Source: Candidatus Zymogenaceae bacterium (GTDB taxonomy: Bacteria > Desulfobacterota > Zymogenia > Zymogenales > Zymogenaceae). Taken from it: a stretch of DNA of 64,000 nt. Made by a program: the position numbers and the translations under genes. The stretch covers positions 62,001 through 126,000 of the forward strand of contig JAFGFE010000005.1 of NCBI GenBank assembly GCA_016931225.1, read 5' to 3'. The notes under the pieces were generated by a model that saw nothing but the letters and a program-made list of their open reading frames with translations, searched no databases and had not been told where the DNA came from. This document shows, piece by piece, positions 44,255 to 53,257 of this stretch (positions within the stretch are counted from its first letter, which is position 1; each line of letters opens with the position of its first letter).

Positions 44255-45316
44255 TTATCTCACCTGGATTTCCGTGCCGCTCACAAGCCATTTTGCCACA
44301 ATCCACAGAATCAACGGCTGGAAAGCAAGCACACACAGAAAAAGCACCACGGCGCCGATCACCGCGCCGGAACCTGTGATCTCGGCAAGGATAAGACCCG
44401 TTATCACCGCAACGGCCGCAACGAAGACTTCCAGGAACACCGCACCGAAGACGGGTCCGTTTTCCCCCCCAAACTCGAACTCAATACTCTTTTCAAGGCC
44501 GATGACGTTCACATAGCGTTCCAACCACCTGACCAGACCTCTGATCACCGGCCCCATGGGGAGAAACAGGATACACGGGGAGACGAGAAGTCCCAAGTAC
44601 CAGCCGAGCAGTCCCTTTCCCGGGCCGGAAAACACCGGTTTATACGTCTCGGCGTCGTACTCCACCGTATGACTCCCGATATACCACCTGAGCGCCGACG
44701 CCATCGCCCAGGGAAGGGGGATGCTCAGGGGGACGAGAGAAAGAATACACAAGAACATGTGCTTCAAAAGCGCTCCCGAGGAGCCGACAAATCCTAGGAC
44801 GACCGTCTTTCCATCGATCGTTATTTCTGTATGCTCCATCACGTACTTTCGTTTTCGCACCCATCCGAAGGGAGCGGTAAAGATACCGACACCCACAGCC
44901 AATCCCACGTACCACCAGTCTACTCCTCGATAATCGAACACCAGCATGAGAACGGCGAAACAGAGCCCCAACACCAGGGGGAGGACCAGCGGCCAGTATT
45001 TCATCAGTGGAAGCCCTTTCCCTGTGTATTGCACGGATACCTCGGCCTCCTTCGATTCAACGACCAGGGAGCGAAAAAACCACCGGCGGGCGGCGGCGTA
45101 TGCCAGGGGAAGGGGTACAAACAGAAACAATGCGGTCAGAAGAAACAAAGCGGTATTGCCATAGGCTGAAGTCAAGGTGCCCTCAAAGCGCACCGTCGCC
45201 TCCGGCTTCCCGCCTCTGGACTGATTTTTCGCGGTGGTTTTCTTGTCGGCGGTCTCCTTTCCCGTCTCCTCTTTCTTAACGGTCGTATTGCCGGTGTCCC
45301 TCTTTTCTTCCGTCAT
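44255..45316 (-). CDS. Multi-pass membrane protein, DUF898 (YjgN)-like
   Basis: Not firmly recognised. A 353-residue protein: a Lys/Glu/Thr-rich soluble N-terminus (about 45 residues), then about eight hydrophobic helices. Two internal units look alike: PLPLAYAAARRWFFRSL followed by YTGKGLPLMKYW, and PLPWAMASALRWYIGSH followed by FSGPGKGLLGWYLG. This PLxxA-x4-RW-x-F ... GxGKGL spacing resembles DUF898/YjgN. GGGGGTGAT precedes ATG 45316. It is just downstream of the ppdK terminator with no clear promoter in the 47-bp gap, so expression may depend on read-through. Confidence 0.65.
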   Translation of the reverse strand: MTEEKRDTGNTTVKKEETGKETADKKTTAKNQSRGGKPEATVRFEGTLTSAYGNTALFLLTALFLFVPLPLAYAAARRWFFRSLVVESKEAEVSVQYTGKGLPLMKYWPLVLPLVLGLCFAVLMLVFDYRGVDWWYVGLAVGVGIFTAPFGWVRKRKYVMEHTEITIDGKTVVLGFVGSSGALLKHMFLCILSLVPLSIPLPWAMASALRWYIGSHTVEYDAETYKPVFSGPGKGLLGWYLGLLVSPCILFLPMGPVIRGLVRWLERYVNVIGLEKSIEFEFGGENGPVFGAVFLEVFVAAVAVITGLILAEITGSGAVIGAVVLFLCVLAFQPLILWIVAKWLVSGTEIQVR

Positions 45317-45363
45317 CTCATCACCCCCGCTCATGACGCATCTTTTGGTTTGGTGGATACGAT

Positions 45364-45395
45364 AAAAAACGGGGCGACACACAGGGCCGCCCCGT
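45364..45395 (-). terminator. Intrinsic terminator after ppdK
   Basis: On the minus strand an 8-bp stem (ACGGGGCG / CGCCCCGT) with an 11-nt loop is followed by six T residues (plus-strand A-run 45364-45369). Confidence 0.72.
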
Positions 45396-45453
45396 ACACA
45401 TGCAATAACAGAAATCTCCGTACAACGAAATCATCCATTCGCCGCACCTTTAT

Positions 45454-48138
45454 TTATTTTTCTTTCTTTAGCCTGATAAGGGCCTGGGCCGCCGCCAGAC
45501 GGGCGATGGGCACACGATACGGAGAACAGCTAACGTAATCGAGTCCGGTGTTGAAACAGAACTCCACGCTCTTGGGATCTCCGCCGTGCTCGCCGCAGAT
45601 GCCGATCTTCAGGTCACCCCGTTCTCCCCGACCCAGCTCTACGGCCATCTTCACCAGTTTCCCCACCCCCCCCTGATCCAGGGAGACGAAGGGATCCTCG
45701 GGAAGAATGCCCATCTCGACATAGTCCGGCAGGAACGATCCCGCGTCGTCCCGGGAGAGGCCGAAGGTGGTCTGGGTCAGGTCGTTTGTGCCGAAGGAGA
45801 AGAACTGGGCGACCTTCGCAATCTCGTCCGCGGTCACACAGGCCCGGGGCAGCTCGATCATGGTGCCTACGAGATATTCCACCGTCACGCCGGAATCCGC
45901 CAGGACCGTTTCCACCTCCTCAACCACCGCCTCGCGCTGGAGCTCCAGCTCCCGGACATGTCCCACCAGCGGGATCATGATCTCCGGGTGCACGTCCACG
46001 CCCTCCTTTTTCACGGTAACGGCGGCCTTCATGACGGCCCTCGCCTGCATCCGGGATATCTCCGGGTAGATGATGCCCAGGCGACAACCGCGATGGCCCA
46101 GCATCGGGTTGAACTCGTGAAGCTCCTCCACCTTCTGCTTGATTTTATCGCTGGTAACGCCCATCTTTTTCGAAAGATCTGCGATTTCCTTATCGGTGTG
46201 GGGCAAAAACTCGTGGAGCGGCGGGTCCAACAGCCGGATGGTGACCGGGCGCTGTGCCATGGCCCGAAATATCCCCTCGAAGTCCCCCTGCTGCATCGGC
46301 TCGATCTTTTGGAGCGCCTTTTCCCTCGCCCCCCGGTCGTCGGCAAGGATCATCTCCCGCACCGCATCGATGCGGTCCCCCTCGAAAAACATATGCTCGG
46401 TACGGCACAGGCCGATCCCCTCGGCGCCGAAATCCACCGCCACCTGGGAATCGTGGGGGGTATCGGCGTTTGTGCGGACCTTCATGGTCCTGATGTCGTC
46501 CACCCATTCCATGATGGTGCCGAAATCCCCGGAAAGCTCCGGCTCCACCAGGGGCATCTCGCCGGCGATCACCTCGCCCCTACTGCCGTCAAGGGTGATG
46601 AAATCGCCCCGTTTGATGACCACATCACCGACGCTGAGCTGCTGCTTTTCATAGCTGACGCGCACGTCCCCTGCCCCGGCCACACAGGGCTTGCCCATAC
46701 CACGGGCGACCACCGCCGCGTGGGAGGTCATGCCGCCCCGGGCGGTCAGGATGCCCTCGGCGGCGTTCATGCCGTGTATGTCCTCGGGCGACGTCTCGAT
46801 GCGAACCAAAACCACCTTCACACCGTTCTTCGCCTCTTTTTCCGCGTCGTTGGCGGTAAAGACAACCCGTCCCACCCCGGCGCCAGGTGAGGCCGGAAGC
46901 CCCTTGGCGATGACTTTTCTTCGCGCGTTCGGATCTATCATCGGGTGCAGGAGCTGATCCACCTGGGCCGCATCGAGGCGCATAACCGCCTCTTCCTTGC
47001 CGATGAGGCCCTCATTCACCATGTCCACGGCGATCTTCACAGCGGCGTGGGCGGTGCGCTTGCCGGTTCTGGTCTGGAGCATCCAGAGCTTCTCGTTCTG
47101 GATGGTGAATTCGATGTCCTGCATATCCCTGTAGTGACCCTCGAGCCTTTTGTAGATATCCACAAGCTCCCCGTACTGGCCCGGCATTTCCTCCTCGAGG
47201 GAAATCAATGCGTCTTCCCTCTTTCCGGAGACATTGATGGGCTGCGGGGTACGAATGCCCGCCACCACGTCCTCCCCCTGAGCGTTTTTCAGGTACTCGC
47301 CGTAAAAGACGTTCTCCCCGTTGGAGGGGTCCCTCGTAAAGGCGACGCCTGTGGCGCAGTCATCGCCCATATTGCCGAATACCATCGCCTGGACGTTTAC
47401 CGCCGTTCCCCAATGAGCGGGGATGTTGTTGAGCTTGCGGTACGTCACCGCCCGGGGATTGTTCCAGGAGCCGAAAACCGCCCCGATGGAGCCCCACAGC
47501 TGATCCATCGGGTCTTCCGGAAATTCCTTGTTCAGTTTATCCTTGATGGCCTTCTTGAAGCGCTCGGCCAAATCCTTCAGATCGTCTGCGGACAGATCCA
47601 TGTCCGTCTTCGCACCCACCTCTTTTTTCTTCTTCTCGATGATCACCTCGAACGGGTCTTCATCCTCTTCCGTCTCTGGCTTGAGGCCCATCACCACGTC
47701 CCCGTACATCTGGATGAGGCGTCGGTAGGAATCGTAGACGAACCGCTCGTTGCCGGTTTTTTCGATCAGTCCCGTAAGGGTCTTTTCGTTCAACCCCAGG
47801 TTCAGGACCGTATCCATCATGCCGGGCATGGAGGCGGGCGCTCCGCTTCTTACCGAGAAGAGCAGGGGGTTCTTCGGATCGCCGAAGACGGCCTTCATCG
47901 CCTTTTCGACCTTTGTGATGTTTTTGCCGACCTCTTTTTCAAGTTCCGGAGGATATTTACGATCGTTATTATAATAGTAGGCACAGACATCCGTGGAGAT
48001 GGTGAACCCCGCGGGGACGGGAACACCGATATTGATCATCTCGGCGAGGTTCGCCCCCTTTCCGCCCAGAAGCAGCTTCATGGTGGCGTCGCCCTCGGCC
48101 TTTTTATCCCCGAAAAAATAGACATACTTATTTGCCAT
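45454..48138 (-). CDS. ppdK: Pyruvate, phosphate dikinase
   Basis: Interconverts pyruvate, ATP and phosphate with phosphoenolpyruvate, AMP and pyrophosphate. The ATP-grasp domain begins YVYFFGDKKAEGD and LLGGKGANLAEM. The swivelling domain holds the phosphoryl histidine in GGMTSHAAVVARG (His about 473). The PEP/pyruvate domain contains GIGLCRTEHMFFE, MLGHRGCRLGI and the catalytic cysteine region IGICGEHGGDP. Length 894 is typical. GGGGGAGTTAACA precedes the ATG. Together with enolase it would let the cell run PEP formation reversibly. Confidence 0.97.
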   Translation of the reverse strand: MANKYVYFFGDKKAEGDATMKLLLGGKGANLAEMINIGVPVPAGFTISTDVCAYYYNNDRKYPPELEKEVGKNITKVEKAMKAVFGDPKNPLLFSVRSGAPASMPGMMDTVLNLGLNEKTLTGLIEKTGNERFVYDSYRRLIQMYGDVVMGLKPETEEDEDPFEVIIEKKKKEVGAKTDMDLSADDLKDLAERFKKAIKDKLNKEFPEDPMDQLWGSIGAVFGSWNNPRAVTYRKLNNIPAHWGTAVNVQAMVFGNMGDDCATGVAFTRDPSNGENVFYGEYLKNAQGEDVVAGIRTPQPINVSGKREDALISLEEEMPGQYGELVDIYKRLEGHYRDMQDIEFTIQNEKLWMLQTRTGKRTAHAAVKIAVDMVNEGLIGKEEAVMRLDAAQVDQLLHPMIDPNARRKVIAKGLPASPGAGVGRVVFTANDAEKEAKNGVKVVLVRIETSPEDIHGMNAAEGILTARGGMTSHAAVVARGMGKPCVAGAGDVRVSYEKQQLSVGDVVIKRGDFITLDGSRGEVIAGEMPLVEPELSGDFGTIMEWVDDIRTMKVRTNADTPHDSQVAVDFGAEGIGLCRTEHMFFEGDRIDAVREMILADDRGAREKALQKIEPMQQGDFEGIFRAMAQRPVTIRLLDPPLHEFLPHTDKEIADLSKKMGVTSDKIKQKVEELHEFNPMLGHRGCRLGIIYPEISRMQARAVMKAAVTVKKEGVDVHPEIMIPLVGHVRELELQREAVVEEVETVLADSGVTVEYLVGTMIELPRACVTADEIAKVAQFFSFGTNDLTQTTFGLSRDDAGSFLPDYVEMGILPEDPFVSLDQGGVGKLVKMAVELGRGERGDLKIGICGEHGGDPKSVEFCFNTGLDYVSCSPYRVPIARLAAAQALIRLKKEK

Positions 48139-48274
48139 TGTTAACTCCCCCTTATTGCATCTTTCCTTTCATATCTTAGATCTCTACAGATCGAATGATC
48201 GTGCATATATTTTTTTCGTGGTTGCATCTTCTCTCGTGTCGCTGTCATCACCATCACCGCCACCGCCCTTCCCG

Positions 48275-48776
48275 TCACTCCCCCGACAGAAGCCCGATCA
48301 ACAGGATCGGGACCGGGATAGGCAGCAGATCAAACAGGCCTTTGGCTGTATCAAACGCCGCCATGTTGTGCACGCCGGCGGGGCGGGTGGGGAAAAAGGT
48401 TTCCGGCTTTTCGGGCGCAACCAATACCGCCAGCGAGAGCAGATGATGCGTCAGGCCGTAATGGAACTTGTAGTAATCACTATAGATGGTCGAGCTGTTC
48501 CCGAACTGTACCTCGACGAATACGTCGTTTTTAAAAAACTCCTGTCAATCCCGGCCTTTTATGAAGAACGGGCCGATGCTCCCAGCCCATCTTTTGAAAT
48601 ATTCTGTCGAACGCCTTGTTGTATCCGGTCTGGTGAATGTACTCTTTCCCATCCACCTCAATTCTGAATTCCGGCATCCAGGGCACCTCCCGGATGCACG
48701 AAAATATTTCCTCGACTTCTAAAAGCGGATTGATGAGCTTTTTGCTGCAAATAAAATATTCAGCAACATATCTCAA
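48275..48776 (-). pseudogene. Frameshifted restriction endonuclease, BglII-like
   Basis: Two minus-strand frames join at about 48545. The upstream frame reads EFRIEVDGKEYIHQTGYNKA and FDRIFQKMGWEHRPVLHKRP; the downstream frame reads FFKNDVFVEVQFGNSS, then FHYGLTHHLLSLAVLV and LLPIPVPILLIGLLS, stopping at TGA 48275. Removing one base (TTGACAGG to TTGCAGG) makes a continuous frame through LQEFFKNDV. VEVQFG and the overall layout resemble BglII-family nucleases, where E-x-Q contributes to the metal site. No methyltransferase gene is nearby. The first good codon is TTG 48776, so the N-terminus is also uncertain. Possibly a decaying gene or an assembly error. Confidence 0.6.
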
Positions 48777-48819
48777 TATATCAATAAATACAGGAGATTG
48801 TAGTTATCACACAATCACC

Positions 48820-50898
48820 TCAGCGCTCCCCCGCCGCCTCTATCCGTGAAAAATCACACAGGCCCACAAACAGATCCCGCACGGCCGAAAGGAGAGCGAG
48901 GCGGTTGTTCTTTACCTTCTCGTCCTTGGCCATCACCATCACTCCTTCAAAAAAGGCGTCGATCGGCTTTCGAAAACCCACCAGCTCCGTGAGCGCCGCC
49001 TCGTAATCCTCTTTTTCAATCATTTTTTGAATCTCGGACTTCTTCTTGCTATACGCATCGAAGAGCTCTCGCTCCTCTTTCTCACTCAGCAGCGATTCGT
49101 CGACATCGCCCGCCGTGTGGTCCTTGAGGATGTTTCCCACTCTTTTTATAGCGGCGGCCACATCGGAGAACTCGGCCCGCTCCTTCCACCTGGTGAGGGT
49201 CTTGACGAGATTCCTCGCCCCCACCACGTCGTCAAAGCCAGCCTCCAGCACCGCGTCCACCGCGTCCTGGGGATAGCCTTCCGCGGTGAGGATGCCGGAA
49301 AATCGCCCCGTGAAAAACGCCGTGACGTCGGCCTTGGTTTCATCCGTGCTTTTTGAGATGACACCGTCCAGAAGCTCAAGGGAACGGTCGATGAATGCAT
49401 TGAGCGAAAGGCGGATCTCCTTTACCAGGAGAATATTCACAATCGCTATGGTATTTCTGCGAAGGGCGTAGGGGTCCGCGGTTCCGGTGGGGGGCATCCC
49501 CACTCCGAAGAAGCCCGTGATGGTATCCATCTTGTCCGCCAGAGAGACAAGGGTCCCCTCCACTCCCTCGGGGAGCCGCCCCGTGGCGGACACCGGAAGG
49601 TAATGTTCGCTAATCGCCTGTGCCACTTCCTTCTTGATCCCCTCTTTCAGGGCGTATTCGCGCCCGATGATTCCCTGCAGGTCGGGGAACTCCTGCACGA
49701 CGCCGGTATCGAGATCCGCCTTGGCAAGAAGCGCGGCCTGTGCCACATCGCGTGTATGTTCAGGGAAGAGCGTCTCGGAAAGCCACACCGCCAGGGCCTT
49801 GAAACGCATGACCTTCTCATAGGATGTTCCCAGCTTCGAATGAAAAACCACGTTTTTGAGGTCCTCCACCCGGCTCTCCAGGGACACCGTCATGTCGTCC
49901 TCATAGTAGAAGCGGGCGTCCTCGAGGCGGGCGGCCAGGACCCGCTCGTTTCCCTTCGCCACGAGTTTTTGATCCTTCGCGACGGTATTGGAGACGGTGA
50001 TGAAGTGGGGCATGAGGTCGTTCTTTTTGTCCACCACGCTGAAATACCGCTGGTGTTTTCTCATGGCGATGACCGGAATATCTCTGGGGAGCGTAAGATA
50101 CGCCGTGTCGAACGTGCCGCCGACAGCATCGGGAAACTCCACCAGGTCCACGATCTCATCGATCAGCTCCCGATCCTCCAGCACCTCCCCGCCGAAGGAG
50201 CGGGCGACATCCCCTATCTCTTTTTCGATGATGCCCCGTCGCTCGTCACGGCTGACGATGACCCGGGCGTCCCGCAGCTTTTTCACGTAGTCGTCGTATC
50301 CGGAGACGGTGATCTCCTCGTTGTGCATGAAGCGATGGCCACGAGTTCTGTCTCCGCTTTTGATATTCCCGAAGGAGACCGGCACCACCTTCCCGTCGAA
50401 CAGGGCCACGATCCAGTGGACCGGCCGGACGAACCTGACGTCCAGGTCCATCCAGCGCATGCTCTTCTTGAACGGGATATCGTTGATGAGAACAGACAGT
50501 ATGTCGGGAAGTATCTCGACAGTGGGACGTCCCGGGTCCTCCTTCACGGCGGCCAGGTATTCCCCCTTGTCCGTCTTCACTCGGGAGAGCTCATCCACGC
50601 TCATGCCCTGTCCCTTGGCGAAGCCCAGGGCCTTCTGGTTCGGTGTGCCGTCGGCATCGAAAGAGACGGAGACCGGCGGTCCGATCTTTTCGGTTCTCTG
50701 AGGCTTTTGTGACTCCGACACGCCCCGCACGGCCGCCATGAGCCTCCGGGGGGTTCCATCGGTGATGATCTCCCCGATATCGATGCGGTGCTGGGCACAC
50801 AGATCGCCCATGATTTTCTTCATGGCATCCAGGGCGACGGGGGTGAGTCCCGCCGGGATTTCCTCGGTTCCTATTTCAAACAGCAGCTCTTTCACCAC
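48820..50898 (-). CDS. glyS: Glycyl-tRNA synthetase beta subunit
   Basis: Beta subunit of the bacterial alpha2beta2 glycyl-tRNA synthetase, responsible for tRNA binding. The N-terminal LLFEIGTEEIPAG and TPRRLMAAV, then YLTLPRDIPVIAMRKHQRYF, FARFYYEDD-type motif (LEDARFYYEDDM) and SLADKMDTITGFF with DPYALRR are all family hallmarks; the C-terminal anticodon-binding domain ends near residue 690. Start is GTG 50898 with GGAG about 11 bp upstream. It lies 54 bp after glyQ. Confidence 0.96.
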   Translation of the reverse strand: MVKELLFEIGTEEIPAGLTPVALDAMKKIMGDLCAQHRIDIGEIITDGTPRRLMAAVRGVSESQKPQRTEKIGPPVSVSFDADGTPNQKALGFAKGQGMSVDELSRVKTDKGEYLAAVKEDPGRPTVEILPDILSVLINDIPFKKSMRWMDLDVRFVRPVHWIVALFDGKVVPVSFGNIKSGDRTRGHRFMHNEEITVSGYDDYVKKLRDARVIVSRDERRGIIEKEIGDVARSFGGEVLEDRELIDEIVDLVEFPDAVGGTFDTAYLTLPRDIPVIAMRKHQRYFSVVDKKNDLMPHFITVSNTVAKDQKLVAKGNERVLAARLEDARFYYEDDMTVSLESRVEDLKNVVFHSKLGTSYEKVMRFKALAVWLSETLFPEHTRDVAQAALLAKADLDTGVVQEFPDLQGIIGREYALKEGIKKEVAQAISEHYLPVSATGRLPEGVEGTLVSLADKMDTITGFFGVGMPPTGTADPYALRRNTIAIVNILLVKEIRLSLNAFIDRSLELLDGVISKSTDETKADVTAFFTGRFSGILTAEGYPQDAVDAVLEAGFDDVVGARNLVKTLTRWKERAEFSDVAAAIKRVGNILKDHTAGDVDESLLSEKEERELFDAYSKKKSEIQKMIEKEDYEAALTELVGFRKPIDAFFEGVMVMAKDEKVKNNRLALLSAVRDLFVGLCDFSRIEAAGER

Positions 50899-50952
50899 GG
50901 CAGCAAATCTCCTTCTTCTCCGGGGTCGCGGGGAAAATGTCTGAAATTACTG

Positions 50953-51849
50953 TTATTCCCAGACCAGGTCGCTCCAGCGATTCATCAGGGGATGCCCCAA
51001 CTCTTCGCGCTGGGCCACGTATCCTTCCGCGGCCCCCCGGGCGAGGTCCCGGACCCGGCCGATGAACCGAACCCGCTCGGTCACGCTGATGGCACCCCGT
51101 GCGTCCAGCAGGTTGAACAAATGGGAGCACTTGAGGCAGTAGTCATACGCCGGGAGTACCAGCCCCCGCTCGATCATTCGTTTCGACTCCGCCTCGCACA
51201 TGTCAAACATGGAAAAGAGCATGTCCTGGTCGGACTCATCGAAATTGTAGGTGGAGTTCTCCACCTCGCCTTTGTGGTGCACGTCTCCATAGGTGACGCC
51301 GTGGGCCCACTGGAGGTCATAGATCGAATCCACCCCCTGCAGGTACATGGCGATGCGCTCGATGCCGTAGGTCAGCTCCACCGACACCGGCTTCAGGTCC
51401 ACCCCGCCCGCCTGCTGAAAATAGGTGAACTGGGTGATCTCCATCCCGTCAAGCCAGACCTCCCATCCCAGGCCCCACGCCCCCAGGGTGGGGGATTCCC
51501 AGTCGTCCTCAACGAATCGGATATCGTGGGCCAAGGGATCGATGCCGAAGCTCTTGAGGCTGTCCAGATACAGCTCCTGCACGTTTTGGGGGGAGGGTTT
51601 CAGAATCACCTGGTATTGGTAGTAATGGCACAGGCGATTCGGATTTTCGCCGTAGCGCCCGTCCGTGGGGCGGCGGCTCGGCTCCACATACGCCACATTC
51701 CAGGGCTCAGGACCCAGCACCCTGAGAAACGTGGCCGGGTTGAAGGTCCCCGCGCCCACTTCAATATCATAGGGCTGCTGGATAATACATCCCCGCTCCG
51801 CCCAGTAGCGCTCCAGAGCCAGAATCAACTCCTGAAATGTCAGTGTCAC
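50953..51849 (-). CDS. glyQ: Glycyl-tRNA synthetase alpha subunit
   Basis: Catalytic alpha subunit. The segments [36 protein letters not shown] and [18 protein letters not shown], then [20 protein letters not shown], are diagnostic of GlyQ. Start is GTG 51849, with GAGGAG upstream; frame-extending codons further up would cover the promoter at 51905-51933. Length 298 is normal. First gene of glyQ-glyS. Confidence 0.96.
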   Translation of the reverse strand: MTLTFQELILALERYWAERGCIIQQPYDIEVGAGTFNPATFLRVLGPEPWNVAYVEPSRRPTDGRYGENPNRLCHYYQYQVILKPSPQNVQELYLDSLKSFGIDPLAHDIRFVEDDWESPTLGAWGLGWEVWLDGMEITQFTYFQQAGGVDLKPVSVELTYGIERIAMYLQGVDSIYDLQWAHGVTYGDVHHKGEVENSTYNFDESDQDMLFSMFDMCEAESKRMIERGLVLPAYDYCLKCSHLFNLLDARGAISVTERVRFIGRVRDLARGAAEGYVAQREELGHPLMNRWSDLVWE

Positions 51850-51904
51850 TTTTCTTCGCTCCTCGTCGGCATTTTTTGACAATAACATTATGACATAAAT
51901 GGGA

Positions 51905-51933
51905 ACAATACCAACTTGTAATGAAAATGTCAA
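51905..51933 (-). promoter_or_regulatory. Promoter of glyQS
   Basis: Minus strand: -35 TTGACA (51928-51933), 17-bp spacer, -10 TATTGT (51905-51910), leaving a leader of about 50 nt before GTG 51849. Confidence 0.68.
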
Positions 51934-52108
51934 GACTATTGGAGAGGCTCATCCGCAGAGGCGAAGACGGAAGGATTACGGTTTCACGACCGGATCGACC
52001 CGCCTTTGAACCGTCACCGATCCACCCGAGACGCTTTCCGATCCCTCATCACGGACCGTGAGGGATCTTCGATGGAAGACGATCGGTACAGAAACTCCGG
52101 CTTTATCC

Positions 52109-52137
52109 TTTACAAACCGTTTAAATGACGCTATAAA
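52109..52137 (+). promoter_or_regulatory. Promoter for the propeller protein/alr run
   Basis: -35 TTTACA (52109-52114), 17-bp spacer, -10 TATAAA (52132-52137), about 100 bp upstream of ATG 52238. Confidence 0.55.
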
Positions 52138-52237
52138 TGTGTTGATTACATACGCTTTTTCGATTATGACGGACACACCGACCGCACCGGCACATCGAAC
52201 GGGCGCATCCACAAAACATTCATCGCACGGCTGTCAC

Positions 52238-53224
52238 ATGAAGCATACGACCTTTCTTCGATATATCCGCTTCGCGGCGCTTTTCGCCGTCATTATGATA
52301 TGTATCGCCCCCGTATCCCTGGCCGGAGAAGCGGAGGTGTTGACACTGCTGAACACCGACTCGGGGCTTGCGGGAAACCGCGTCTACGGCCTCGCCCCGG
52401 ATGTGGGATTCGGGATTTTCATCGCCACGAACGGCGGCCTTCACGTCTTTTCGGATTACGTCTACCTGCCCATCTTTCAGCGAATGGATGCGCTCATGAT
52501 CACCGGCGGCTCAGGGAGCACCCTCTGGGCGCTCATAGATGAGGCGTCTCTCTACCGGGTCAGGACGGATGACGACATGTGGTACGCCGAGCGCATCACA
52601 CAGCCGGAGGAAACGACAAAGGTCACCTCAATGACATCTTTTGACGGGTCTCTCTTCATCGCGACGGACACGGGCCTTTTCTATACGTCGGACACGGAGG
52701 ACTCCTACCACCCGGTATTGACAAACTCCGGCCCCGTCACCGCCATGACCTTCGCACCGGATGGAACGCTGGCCCTTGCGACGACCGATACCGAGAGCAG
52801 GAAGCCGGGCCTTGTCATACTCGGCGGAGAGCTGTTCGGGAGGATTGGATGGGTGCCGGAATGCTCGGATCACGAGATCACCTCGCTTTTCTTGACCCCT
52901 GACACGCTGTATGTCGGAACGAGAGACGGCGAACTTCTCCACATCGACCGGACGGGCGTCACCCGCATATATCTTTCACCCGAGATCTTCCGGTCGCTTC
53001 ACCCCGGGCGGATCAACGACATCATGGTCGACGAGGGACGTCTCTACGTGGCGGCGGATAACGGCCTCTATATCGGAGACGCGGGCGCCGCCGCCGTCGA
53101 TATCGCTTTTTACGGCGACGCCCCCCTGGAGGGCGCGTTTACCTGCCTCTCCCCCGGCCCCGGACTCTCCGTGTGGGCGGGTACCGCGGATAACGGCGTA
53201 TACCTCATTACATACAGAGACTGA
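52238..53224 (+). CDS. Secreted beta-propeller-like protein
   Basis: A 328-residue exported protein: signal peptide YIRFAALFAVIMICIAPVSLAG, then repeated four-strand units such as LYVGTRDGELLHIDRTGV, LYVAADNGLYIGDAG and LFIATDTGLFYTSDTE. This pattern resembles the two-component regulator propeller or WD40-like sensor repeats (about six to seven blades), without a kinase or other attached domain. Ligand and partner unknown. It precedes alr by 33 bp on the same strand. Confidence 0.7.
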   Translation: MKHTTFLRYIRFAALFAVIMICIAPVSLAGEAEVLTLLNTDSGLAGNRVYGLAPDVGFGIFIATNGGLHVFSDYVYLPIFQRMDALMITGGSGSTLWALIDEASLYRVRTDDDMWYAERITQPEETTKVTSMTSFDGSLFIATDTGLFYTSDTEDSYHPVLTNSGPVTAMTFAPDGTLALATTDTESRKPGLVILGGELFGRIGWVPECSDHEITSLFLTPDTLYVGTRDGELLHIDRTGVTRIYLSPEIFRSLHPGRINDIMVDEGRLYVAADNGLYIGDAGAAAVDIAFYGDAPLEGAFTCLSPGPGLSVWAGTADNGVYLITYRD

Positions 53225-53257
53225 AGAAACTTATATCCAACCAAGAAGATCGGTACC

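Larger units (their letters stand above)
51850..52237. other. Intergenic region between glyQS and the propeller gene
   Basis: About 388 bp. It holds the glyQS promoter (51905-51933) and a plus-strand promoter (52109-52137). No T-box-like structure or tRNA was recognised and no other frame looks coding. Confidence 0.6.

Noticed and set aside
44019-44336. A 105-codon minus-strand frame
   Set aside because: Overlaps the DUF898-like gene end, its terminator and the porin promoter; composition is that of AT-rich noncoding DNA.
48155-48667. A 170-codon plus-strand open frame
   Set aside because: Low-complexity start (Pro/Ser runs) and antisense to the nuclease-like remnant, whose minus-strand frames make better sense.
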